The notes beneath the pieces were generated by a model, which saw only the letters and a list, made by a program, of their open reading frames with translations, was not told the origin of the DNA and searched no databases. Source: Phoronis australis (Eukaryota; Phoronida; Phoronidae). Taken from it: a stretch of 64,000 nt of DNA. Positions 1-31,100 of the stretch are shown here, piece by piece. Each line of letters starts with the position of its first letter. Position 1 is the stretch's first letter. Location: the NCBI GenBank assembly GCA_002633005.1, contig NMRA01000122.1:728518-792517 (forward strand), read 5' to 3'. The translations under genes were made by a program, and so were the position numbers.

Positions 1-988
1 TTATTGTAGTTGATTGTCTGCTCTCTATTTGATTTCTTCGCTAGTCACATGAATGTTATCGTGTTATCGTCTTATTCATAATTGCCGCCGTGATCGTCTT
101 GATTGTCGTCGTCTCCCTCATCGTCGTCTTTTCGATTAGTTCCGCCAAGTGTCGCTCCTCCGAGCGCTCTCGGTTTAAATTTTGCTTACTCATGATTCAG
201 TCCTGGCGTGGCACCGCCATGGTACGAAATACTTCTGATGAGGTTTATTATTGTACATATGTTTGAGTATAAAAATTGTGGTACATATTTTAGTCTTTTA
301 AGACTTAAAATATATTAAAATCTGAAGTGCAACTGCTAGTTTGGGATAGTAATTTTTAGTTTCTGCATAGTGAACAGAATGTTTTGGACTTTAGCTTGAT
401 TCTTCCATTTTGGCTTTACATAATTTTCATTGGCCTGATCTGTGAGCTTACCTAACTTTCACTTGAGGCAGACAGCTCACCTCCAACTCTCAGTCTGCCT
501 CTAATGCTGATTCTTCCTAATCACTGCTTAGCAGTAATCCAAACAATTAAACCTATGGGTGACCTGTCACATCACAAAGGTCACATCTTTCAGATACACA
601 TGGTCACATAACCAGAGCGTGGGGAAATTTTTTCCATGCCATGTGCTTATCATGACCAGTGTGTGCAATTTTCTCACCAGAAATATTTCATGGCACTGTG
701 CAAGTTACTGTTTCATCAATCTGAGGTTAAACATTTGCCAATTTTTCTGTCAATGCTGAAATTTATAAAATGACAAAGAAATGAAAGATTGTTACTGTTC
801 ATGAGTACTGTTTTTTAAAAACTCAATGTTAAGTTTGAGGTTCTTTTTATATGAGTATAGTGAGTTTGTATCAAGTTTGGGATCACCCTGAGGATAAAGG
901 TTCCACTTGATTATTTGAACAAGAACTTACGTATCCTAGGATGATATCTGCTCTAGTACGGGCATGGATCAGGGGGGGGGTCCAGTGC

Positions 989-1392
989 CCAGTTGCATGA
1001 AACAGTCCCAAATAGGGACTCAACTCAGTTCCCTAAATCTACTATTTGTGGACTTGTGAAAACACCAATTGTCCTTTTGTATGCTGTTTTAGTTTCATTA
1101 CTACGGTAACTCAACTTTTGGTTTTGTTACAAATCGAGATTGAACTTTATGTTGAATTCTCAATATTATCGAAAATGTATATATGGATGTTTTCATGCAA
1201 TGCTCCTAACAAGTCCCTATTTGTTTTCATTGAATTCAGGGCGCAGTTTTTAGTCATAATATTAGAAAATGTCATCAGTCAAAGATGAAATGATAGAAAA
1301 AGATCACATCTGGGAGTAAACAAAGACACAAATATGCAAAAGATTTAGGGAACTTAGTTGGTCCCTATTTGGGACTGTTTCGTACAACCTGG
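989..1392. mobile_element. MITE-like inverted-repeat element (about 400 bp)
   Basis: The left end (989-1040) and right end (1345-1392) are inverted copies of each other over about 50 bases. Both contain gaaacagtcccaaatagggac on the inward-reading strand, followed by the ...tccctaaatct segment. No protein is encoded. A similar end (ctggttgcatgaaacc) occurs alone at 6135-6161, so this is a family. I could not identify the target-site duplication with certainty. Confidence 0.7.
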
Positions 1393-2538
1393 CACAGGGA
1401 ACTGCAGTTCTTAATCCCATGTTTTCAAATGAAATGAATTTGCTACTGTAGTAAAATTAGCACTTCACTAAAGCATGTTTCATACCAGAATTTGGTTGAT
1501 TATGCGGGCCTTCAGGAATCATGTTGCTAGTCGTAGCAAATCATTTATCACGAACAGGTTGTAATGGAAAATCACAAAGTAACCTCAGGCATGTCTGTAT
1601 CTTGTTGGACCCTTTGGATAAAATCCTAGGTTATGGAGAATATGACTCCAGTAATGTGGGGATAGGTCGTGGTTGTATAGTTGGGTTAACTGGTTCTTGG
1701 TTGAACAGTAGATAGTTGGCTAACAAGGTAGCAACAGCAAGTTGATGGAGAGCAGCATATTAAACACTAACACAGTCATTGAGTTTCTACTGACACACAA
1801 AGTTTATTAACTCTAGCTACAATATATGTAGTGAATAGAAATAGCTATGGGTTGTGAGTGCAAAACAACAACAGTATTGAAAGTTCCTTGATTTCATCAA
1901 ACTCATAAACATGACTGGAGCCTGGACAGCTGTTTGGCATATAGTGTTTCACTATGAGTGGGTACTGGTCAGTGACAAAGTAAACAACAACTCAAGAATT
2001 GTTATATAATGTAAACTGTTTTGTTGAGACAGTTGTAGGTCATAGGAAATTATGAAACTTGCACTTCAACAACTTCATGAGAATTCATCACATAGGTCTT
2101 GACTGCCACATGTACATTGGTCAGATTTTATCACAGTCCATGCCTTCCATGGATTTTGCCAAATAAAACTTTTCTGGGCCAAGGCCAGCTTGAGGCAAAA
2201 CATGATATATCATTCCAGTAATATGTATTTTTGCAATAGTAACATTGTTACTGTCAACCAGTCCAATACAGGTGTTAATTAAGCTGTACTTGTGCAGTAG
2301 TATGACTGCCTCGCCTCCAGACACTGAGAAAATCAGTTCTTACTCTTAATTGAAGTGCTACGTTTCATCTGCCGTTTTTGAAAAGCAATAGGTTCTGTTA
2401 ACTGTGTTTCCTCTTTTCTTCTCTCAAGCAATGTTATTGACTATCATCTGATGTGACTCATGTTTCAGTCTGCATGGCTCATGCAGAAAGATCATGATCA
2501 ATTTACCTCAGGTGAAGGTCATTGCACTTTGTGTTATA

Positions 2539-2715
2539 CCATAATCGTTCGGGTTAACGCCCTGGGCGGTTAAATTGGCGAATCCAACAAATCGGGGGAG
2601 GGCAGTTAACCGAGCAGTGGGCGGTTAAATCGAAAATCCACTTAAGGTCAGGGATGGGTGGTTAACTGAGCATGGGCGGTTAACTGAGCATGGGCGTTAA
2701 CCCGAACGATTACGG
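2539..2715. mobile_element. Small MITE with about 24-bp inverted ends and TA duplication
   Basis: The left end ccataatcgttcgggttaac is mirrored by gttaacccgaacgattacgg on the right, and both ends are directly flanked by TA. The 177-bp interior consists of repeated gggcggttaa motifs. It is non-coding and would depend on a transposase elsewhere. The TA duplication suggests a Tc1/mariner-like or related mobiliser, which is an inference. Confidence 0.75.
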
Positions 2716-4151
2716 TAATATAGTCCTATGACTTCAGACTGTAGGCCTTTTCAGTTACACCTGGAACCCACAAAAATCGGGCAATGTGCATTTTAACAGT
2801 AGGCCTATGTGTTTTCTATCACGGAACACTGCATCTGATTATTTCTGATTATGGTGCAGATACTTTGCATTTGCTAATAAAGGAAATTATGGGGTCACTG
2901 AGCAATAAATTTGTGAACAACTGAGTGAACATATTATCCTAAGCCTCATTTACAGGGAGCAGCTGACATGGAATAGCTGATTGGGCGCAAGTATGAACTC
3001 AACTGACAAGTTGACACCGTTAATTTGCGGCCATTTTTGACATCAGTTTGAGAGGTAGAGCTAGTTGCACTCAATCAATTGGTCGAGTGTCAACTACAGG
3101 TCTAAACACAAACTGGGGCAAGGGGCCAGGGTTAGTGAGTTCTGCTTGTACACTAGCATACATAGGGTGGGTGATGCGATTGGCTGGCATTCCTTGTGCT
3201 TTAGACATTTGCTATGTAATGTAACTCGTAACTCTCTTGTAATGCCGTTGACAACTAGCACCATGACAACTGTTCCTCGGCTCTAGTGTAGTAGTTTCAG
3301 TTTCTATCCAAAGGTTTCTAATAAACTGGTTCCATTTTAATTCGTATTAGTTTGTAAACGCTCAAATTAAGCATTTTAATTGGTAACATATTATGTACTG
3401 TATGTTTTATAGTCCCAGTCTCAAGTGAATAATCTTTACCATATTTACTGTGGACCATAATTTGCCTTATTTACAAGGTTCATGTGTAGCAACAGTTGCG
3501 GTATGCGCGGCAGTTTTTCATATTTTATTAACTGCTTACTAATACCCCCACAAATGACACAAATGAGCAAAAATGGCAGTCATGTCTGTAATAGTCGGGA
3601 TACGTGCCCACATTTTTGAGAACCTGTTATCTCTACTGAATAACTGGTGTCAGACTGGTTCTCAAAATGTTATCTGACTATTTTCGTTTTGTCAACTGTT
3701 ACATGTGTCACATTTTAGTCGGCCCTGAGCTGTAAGAGAACATATAACACAAATTCTTTCTCCTGGCAATTTACTTCTTCCTTGTATGACTAAGTAAAGT
3801 ATTTGTAATTCATTACTTAAAAAGTTCGGCATTATGTTTATAAAATTGCACTAATTCTTCATTATTTAGTCTATAGTATGTTGGACAAGTGAAATTTAAT
3901 TTGTCAAATCTCTTAACAAAAATAAAGATGTAGAAATTTCCAGTCTATTATTAACTTGGTTCATACTGTGTAGATATCATAAAACAACAATTGGTAAAGT
4001 TTGCATCGTGTTGTCTGCAGTAAACTAACTTATGAAGTGGAAAAGCGCCTAAATTGGCAAGTATTTTTATGGGAGGTAAGTGAGGATTGTCTCATTGGTT
4101 GTTATGGAAACAAGTTTATACGCGTGAGTTTCTGGATGTCGTCTTTTGTAG

Positions 4152-23009
<18,858 letters not shown>

Positions 23010-25014
23010 AGCTATGACGAGTTATTGCCATTCTACAAAGTGACTACTAGTGCCATCTATTGTGCAAGGAGCAAGGCACATAGAGGAAATACGGTTTTAT
23101 AAATATTTATAGATTGATGTTGCATATTTTGCTGGACATTATACGCTATCATTATATTTATAAACAGGTGGCTTTTGCTATTTTTGGCCATCTGTCCTTT
23201 ATTAGATGTTTACTGTATAAACTCTGTTGAGTTAAATATGAAGGTAGTGCAACTGAATACTGGAGACCGGCCAAGCTTTTTACAAGGAGACAATCTTCTT
23301 ACAGAGCGATTCATTGGTGACTGGGAGAGGATTGTTATTGCACATTGTAATCATTGATATGCAAGCATTTAGTTCTAAGGAGTGTTAGCATGAGCAAGCA
23401 AGGCTATATGTGGGTTGAGAGAGTACATGGATATCGGTACATAGACTACACCAATTGTAATTTCCAAGTGAAATCAATCTTCGAGCCAGGTACCCATATG
23501 AGGCGAGTTATAGGAATCAGCAACATTGCCAACAGGCTAAATGCTAAAGCTGGAAATTGATTACTGCTTTTGGTAGAGGGATTATGTCTGAACACTGCAT
23601 TTAGCTTTGGGGAGAGTTAGCGTGGACGGGCAAGGTGATCATGTGCCTTTAGTATCCAGTGTCGTTCCCTGGTTTTTTAAGCACTAAGTTCTAAATGCCT
23701 ACATATGTCATGTTTACGTCTTGTTTTCGTAAATGTTAAGCAGTTTCTCAACATATTTGATGTTATACTGTTGAGGTCTGGCACAGTTTTGCATAATATG
23801 GTTTAACTGCTGTTATGTTATATTAACAAGTCTATAATAGTGTTCCTCTGCTAAGTTATCACATTTCTAGTAAAATATAACAAGATTTTACTCAAAGTTA
23901 GCTTTCCTTGGTTCATTTTAAAAGGGTTTGGAAACAAAGACAAAAAAGTTTATTTGCAAAGGCTTAAAAATCAGTGAAAATGTTGCACAGCCCACTGGAA
24001 CTACAAGGCCATCATTATATTGATTGTTTAACTCCCACTGCCACACACTGAAGGGCAAGTCTGGAAAGTTACTCTTCTTAACCCAGTTAATCTTCAATTT
24101 CATGGGAGATAACTACAGTTTAACAACATTGGAAGATGACAGCAACAGTTTAACCAAATCCGAAACAAAAGTAAAGTTTTTTTTTTTGTATTTTTGAATA
24201 TTTCTGTCAATCCCGTCAAATTGCAATTTATGCTATGGCCTCTAAACTGTCCATCGGCAATGTTTAATTGACTCAAATTCAAAATGATTCTGATTCAGGA
24301 TCAAAGTTTGAGATGAGGTATGTATCGGTACTGGCAGGGGTATGAATTTCAACTGTGATATTGTTTTTTTATCAGAAATCTTGGAAGACTTTCCTGGCAA
24401 AAATCTGCCTCTATGTCTGGTGTCATAATTTTAGAATCATAAAAATAACCTGTGTGCATCTTGCCTCAAACTCAACAAATAATAGTGTTTTTTGATGGAT
24501 TGCACCCTATGTCACACTTACCCTGAACATTTATTTAGCACTGGGAAGTGTAGTTCTAATAAAACATGGCAGTGAATCAGTTCATGTATCTCTGTACATG
24601 CATATATTTCGGTCAGTGTTAATGCATCACCGTACAAGTCAAACACACATTTAGGCTTATGCAGTGTAAGGCACACAAACTTGTATGTTAAACACTTGAG
24701 CAAAACCTGTTGGGGAATTTTTAAAAGTGGGAGTAGAATTGACTTGAATTCAAGCCGACACTAACAAGTAAACTGACAAAATCACCGAGTTTAAGAAAGG
24801 AAAATTTGCAAGCTGCGACTGTAAGTAAAGTTTAGCTTAAGCAATATTTCTCCATTGACTTGGATGCATGGGCCTAAATAAGATTCAAGACAATGCTGCA
24901 TATTCATCCTTGGTATACAAACTCAGAGTTTTAGATACAACTTGCCATTATTAAGAGTTTGAAATCGTGTGTAGCTATTTTAATAGTTATTAGATTTCTA
25001 CGCAACAGTAAAAT
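23010..25014. other. GLDC 3' UTR and convergent intergenic gap with NRDC 3' UTR
   Basis: The GLDC stop (23007-23009) and NRDC stop (complement of 25015-25017) face each other about 2 kb apart. I see no AATAAA on the plus strand between 23010 and 23940, so the GLDC poly(A) site cannot be placed. On the minus strand AATAAA hexamers occur at 25014-25019, 24530-24535 and 23949-23954 and could serve NRDC. No other gene or repeat is recognised. Confidence 0.6.
24530..24535 (-). terminator. Candidate NRDC poly(A) signal AATAAA
   Basis: A canonical AATAAA on the minus strand lies about 480 bases past the NRDC stop, giving a plausible 3' UTR length. Another hexamer at 23949-23954 is an alternative. 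No transcript evidence is available. Confidence 0.35.
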
Positions 25015-25197
25015 TTATTGCGTTACTGTTTTTGGAAGGATGCTTGAAACAGGGTAATAACCATTTCTACTTTTGAACGAGTCTAGATCGTTAATGAAGC
25101 TGGCGTCTGAGCCGCACTCCATGATGTCGTAGAAGTCTCCAACTACTGTATTGCTGTTTTCTGCACCATCCACCTGCTCACTTTCACAGCCAACAAT
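25015..25197 (-). CDS. NRDC: NRDC last coding exon
   Basis: Residues 1070-1130, starting IVGCESEQVDG (aligned with the VVGYGKYE region) and ending SSILPKTVTQ-stop. The last 40 residues are poorly conserved, as expected for the family C-terminus. The stop sits in CAATAAAT, so an AATAAA hexamer overlaps the termination codon. Confidence 0.85.
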   Translation of the reverse strand: MVGCESEQVDGAENSNTVVGDFYDIMECGSDASFINDLDSFKSRNGYYPVSSILPKTVTQ

Positions 25198-28100
25198 CTG
25201 AAGACAAAACCAAATTCGTTATGAGCAACAACAACACCTTAAGAATAACAGTTCTGGAGAAGGGGCATATGATATACAAGAGCAACGCAGAGCGTTGAAA
25301 TGCGCCCACGAATGCACCGCAAACGGTGTGCTTCTAGGGTTGTTTTTTGTTTCATACAAATAGCCGCTAGATGGTGCAAAAACATCCAATCCACCTGAAA
25401 ACAGGAAAATGCCATTGCTTCTTCAATAGAAAGCTATTTACCAAATTTCATAAAAATCTGTCAAGGAACTTCAGAGAAACGAAGGAAAACGGAAAAAATT
25501 AAACTGCCACTAAAGGGCACAACTTTCATTGGATGGGCCTGAACGACGTCTGTTGTTAGCTTTATACAAATACAATTACTAAAATTAATAAAAATCATGT
25601 ATTGTGTTAAGGAGATGCAGCTATGGGCGCAAAACAAAACTATCACTAGACGGCAGCACAGTAGTCTAATTCGTTATAGTCAACTGCCCTCCTCACGCTG
25701 AAAACATACACACCAGTAGCCAGATGCATCCGAAAGTCATCATCATCCATTGTCAACATCACATAAATATACTTTCTAAATTCAATAAAGATCCTGCCAA
25801 CGGTTTAGGAGATACAGCCCTGGGCGCAAAAACAAAATTGCTACAAGGAGGCGCCACAGTACACGAAATCGTCGGAAAATCATCGTCAGCCGTCTTGTTC
25901 ATAGTAAAAACATACATGCCAGTTTTCACAATCATCCTTTGAGCTGTTTGGTTGATAGAGGGGTGGACGCCAAAAAACAGACTTGAAAACAGCAAAAATG
26001 GCCACTAGGTGGTGCAAATTTCATTGAATCCATCCAAAAACAGAAAGATAGCGTTATCTCACTAATAGGTGCCTATATGCCAAATTATATGAAAATACAT
26101 TGAGGACCTTTGATGATATAGAGGTAAGCGTAAAACAATAAAATTGCCACTAGGGGGCACATCGGTAGTCGGATCCGTCCGAAAGTTCGCTCATGCCGTC
26201 CCATTCATGAAAGGAAAATATTTTCTAAAATTCACGAAGGTATGTCAAAGGGTTTTGGAGATAGAGCAGCAGACGCGTGCCGCCGGACGGACGGACAGAG
26301 ATGATGGCATAATGCGTCCACATATAAATATGTGGGTGCATACAAAAGGGATTAAAACAGCTCGCATAAGACAAAAAATGGCGAGAGACACTTAAAACAT
26401 GCTTAAAACCTGAATCCACAAACACCTGTNACATGCCAGTTTTCACAATCATCCTTTGAGCTGTTTGGTTGATAGAGGGGTGGACGCCAAAAAACAGACT
26501 TGAAAACAGCAAAAATGGCCACTAGGTGGTGCAAATTTCATTGAATCCATCCAAAAACAGAAAGATAGCGTTATCTCACTAATAGGTGCCTATATGCCAA
26601 ATTATATGAAAATACATTGAGGACCTTTGATGATATAGAGGTAAGCGTAAAACAATAAAATTGCCACTAGGGGGCACATCGGTAGTCGGATCCGTCCGAA
26701 AGTTCGCTCATGCCGTCCCATTCATGAAAGGAAAATATTTTCTAAAATTCACGAAGGTATGTCAAAGGGTTTTGGAGATAGAGCAGCAGACGCGTGCCGC
26801 CGGACGGACGGACAGAGATGATGGCATAATGCGTCTACATATAAATATGTGGGTGCATACAAAAGGGATTAAAACAGCTCGCATAAGACAAAAAATGGCG
26901 AGAGACACTTAAAACATGCTTAAAACCTGAATCCACAAACACCTGTCCATCAGAGTTAGACACTTTCAATCAACGTGATGCCAATAATTTAATTTCTAGT
27001 AAAAGAAACCTAGACAATTGCAGAACATGGACTGCCAACTCTTGTATACTCTCGATGCATGAGATCTGTGACCTTGTGCACAAGTCACACATTCTTGTTC
27101 ATTATCAGCACCGGCTGAGTTTGCCACTTTTACTCCTGACATACACATGCTGACCGCGGTTGTTCAAATTTAGCACCTTCCAAGTTACCAGTGTGGCCTA
27201 GTGTGATAGGTGCCGGCCTACTTTACTCGAGGTTGTGGGTTCGAGTCACGCTGGGCCACACTACTAGACCCTTGAGTTAGGTCTCTCGGTTCTTTAATAG
27301 AGCACAAAAATGGTTCCAGGTGATCAGTGCACAGGGCCCACCTAAGGGGCCTTCACACGTGTGTAACACACCGCCTGCAATTATTTTTTCCTGAACTATT
27401 GGCAAAAATAGGGCACCAAGAATTCTACCAAAGGAATGTGATTTTAAGCCTTAAAAGGCTTGTCAGTACCCAAATGTTTTCTTCCATACTACTAGGTGGC
27501 GGTAAAGTACTTGTCTGTTCCTGTCCAACTACACATACCATAAGCTGAGATTAGCATGTGAAGTGGCAGCTCAGCTTGGAAACTCTTATACTGCAAATTT
27601 GTTGTCTATGACCCATGAGCACACACCCTACGTATTTTGACGTGGAAATTCAGAACAATGTCAATTCATTCTGGATCCAAGCTATCCCACAATTTTTTGC
27701 ACACTGTAAAGAGCACAAAATGGTCTTTTGCATTGTTTCATAATGTTTTATGTGACGAGTAGTTACCTGTATACTGAGCTTCTTTTTATCATCAACTATC
27801 ATTAGTTGGTTGAACCATGTTAGGACTTCTTCTAAAGTCAGCTTGGAGAGTTCGGAGATCTGTAACAAAAATAAAAAAATATTCAACAAATGAAAGTGTC
27901 ACTAACTATTTCAGCATTTCCTAATTTTCATTTATAAAATACGATGGAAAAAGCAACTAAATGAAATTCCAGCTGTTAGTAGTTTGCAATTGTTTGCTCA
28001 CAGCCATTTTCTGATATAGCAGTGACATGATGAAATACACGTTGCCACTAGATGGTGCTAGGGTATTTGGTGACTAACAATCTGCACTCTTGCAAGAATT

Positions 28101-31100
28101 TAATTCAATGGGATATTTTTCAGTGTTATGTATAAATTTTTTGTGGTCACCATGGTGTCAAATTGCCACACGCAAACAAAAATGCCACTTCTGTCCATCT
28201 AGTACACAAAAAATCAAGATTGGGTCAAACGAAAAAACTTTTTTTGCTAAAGAATCGTATGTCCCTCGTAGTAGCTCTCTGACATGACTGGAAATAACAC
28301 TTGAAGGATACTAGACCATGTTTTGATTATTTCAACCAAACCTCATTTTGTCACCTGCTAATGCTTCATTGGAATCAACTAAAAGACTCCCTATGTCACA
28401 GATTGGACATTATGGTCCTTGGTGGGTGGTCTTTTCCCACAGTTGCCGTGTAATTAGGTAAAAGCGCCAGTCATTCTTGCCCATTTAGCAGAATTTGAAA
28501 AGAGTTTTCAAATTTTCATGCAAGCTTTTGAGGGTTGTCAAGGGTTACAGAGCATTGTTTTGTTCCATAGAACTGGATGGGTAAGTCATTATTAGTATCT
28601 GTTAATAGGCTAAGACTAGGTTAGGTGTCCTTTTAATTAACCGGAATGTTGACACGGCTGAAATCATTTACTGTTGTTATAAACCAACAGTAGCATGTAT
28701 TATCCTACTCATATCGACCACTAGAACTTGCATATAAAGCAGTTCACTTCCCACAGTAAGGTCACTAGAGTTTGTATCCAATAACCAGTCTCGTGATGCA
28801 GGCACAAGCATCGTGATTTCCCATTATAGCAAGAGAGACATCTCGTGTTACAACATGTCATCGTAGCAACATTGTGCGGTACAGGCTGTTCTAAAACACA
28901 GGACTGGAGAGAGAGACTGCTTAATGTCACATTCAAGTTATGTTTTGAATTTAGAGGAGGCAGTGTGGCCTGGTTGGATAAGTTTACACTTCAGTTTCTC
29001 AAGGTCGTTGGGTCGAGTATCATTGTGGCGCACTGCCAGACCCTTGGATCATGTCTTTAGCTCCTCAGCACAGTTTAAACTATGTTAATAAGGTGTAAAA
29101 ATAGTTCCAGGTGATCAGTGCAATGTGCTCATCTGAATGGTCTGCGCACCTCGGATACAACGTGTATCAGACTGCCTGCAATTATTTTTTTTTGAGTTTT
29201 AATTTCATTGTTAAGCTTTCAGATGGTAACTATTACTACAACTCTAGATTCCAGTAATAAGCGTTTATGAAAGCTCAACAGAAAAAAGTTTGCAAAATAA
29301 GACAACCAACAAAATTATGACATTGATAAGAAGTCAGGGCCCAAAAAACATTCGCCTACAAAGCAATAAACCATTTTTACCTGGATATAAATAAACTTAA
29401 GCTTATAAGTCAATGCAGAAGATTCAGCCAAAGCCTACCTCAAGGTCCAACCTGTGGAAGAGATAGCGTTGCTTGCGAATCTCTGACCAGTGGCGTGAAG
29501 CCTCCTCGCCTAGATACATGTCTTCGCAGCGCTTTAATGTTATCAAAGAGGACACATGGTGCTGAAACTGCTCCTCGGTAAAGTTGTTTAGCATCTCGGA
29601 GAATGACGACAGGAAGTCCCGGATCTTAGAGTCGACAAAAGCAGTGCTGGAATGAGAGATCATCAGGCTTTGATGGACATTTGACCAGAAATAAAAATAC
29701 ATTGCTTTCATGGACTTAAGTATAAAATTCATGCTGCTAGCAAATAAGCACATAAGCAGACACATAAATAAGACATGTTCAGCTGAGATCAGGTAGTTGT
29801 CAAACAAGATTGAGAACACATAATCGACTATGTTAATGTAAACAAAACTAGAGGGCGCTATAGTACCTGAACTTTGTTGCTTGCATTTGAACACAAATAA
29901 GTATGCCAATAATGCCTTCCGTGTCCAAGTTCTGTGAGTACACAGTGTAGCCAAGCTGTTCCTGTGTGCGTAGATAGTTAAAACATGGCTCCTCCATCAT
30001 TACCTGGAAAAGACACCGAGATGACAACATGCTGTAGAATCCAGTCAGCCAACCATTCATGGAATTAAGCAGAGGATTTTCTAACATTTTCGAAATTAAA
30101 GGAACTAGCGAGTGACATGAATGCGCTGCAGTCTGACTTACTTTCTTGTTTTTGTTGTCAAGCAAAATGATTCCAAGGAAGATCACAAACAAAATATGAT
30201 AACACCTTTAAGTCAGGTAAAAAATATTTCCAACCCATGTGACACAACCAGAAGGTATTCACTTGAATGGATCCATAATAAGTTACTTTTCATTAAAATG
30301 GTGCATACAATCGAGTGTCAAACTAGATTACAGTGAAACTTTGTTGTAATGAGATTCAGTGATTAACATAGCTCAGGGCCACCACGGTAACATTTCAATA
30401 ACATCACCATTTCCTAATCTAAGTCTACAATGTTTTTCAAAACAAATCCCCGAAAGTTACTTCAAATTTGGTTATTTCAACCTGCTTCCTGGGGGGCATT
30501 CTCTGGATTCTTTAAGATGCCTTACATCCTGTATCCACCACAAACCTCGAGTAATTCATTGACAGCAGCATCACGTAGGTCACCAGGCCCATGTTGATAA
30601 TAGTTTATGACAGAGGAGTTAGGGTCTGTCTGATTGAATGACCTCACTTTCAGGGAACTCTCTACTTTGGGGAGGTTAATAACACGGGTCTGAAAATGAA
30701 AAGTTATGCCATAGCTGTTATAACAAAGAAGGTGTATGTGTGTATAAAAACACTTCAACAATCAAGTAGTACAATCTTAATTACTATTTTCCCACATAAT
30801 ATGTGCTCATGCTTCATTGAGTTAATTCTACGTGAAACGTATTTTTAAATGCGTTGGTTAACTTAAACACATAACCTTTCTCAAGACAGAAGTTGTGTTC
30901 ACACAAAACATTTACAACAATGATCTGGATTGTCGAAACTCTTGAATTAGAGCAACAAACAACAGATACTACACTATAAATTGACTGAATTACAGTAATT
31001 GCAGAAAACTGTCAGTTTCTTGAAAAGAACTAGATGCTCAGGCTGCTTTTCACATTATAACAGGGCCACTTTTAAACAATTTGCTTAAACTACTTCAGAG

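Larger units (their letters stand above)
1..4151. other. GLDC intron upstream of first visible exon
   Basis: No coding exon is recognisable here. The first GLDC exon in the window begins with two bases that complete a split codon, so at least one coding exon (mitochondrial targeting region and start codon) lies further left. I searched for the expected N-terminal segment (the conserved RRHIGP-type stretch) and did not find it. The stretch contains an inverted-repeat element at 989-1392 and a small MITE at 2539-2715. The rest is AT-rich single-copy sequence in which I see nothing. Confidence 0.7.

Noticed and set aside
4001-4151. Upstream extension of the first GLDC exon
   Set aside because: The open frame continues left, but the sequence before 4152 is a normal intron end (ttttgtag) and does not match the family. 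Homology starts exactly at 4152.
29424-30192. Two long overlapping minus-strand frames as independent genes
   Set aside because: Their conserved parts are NRDC exons 24 and 25. The remaining residues are intron read-through.
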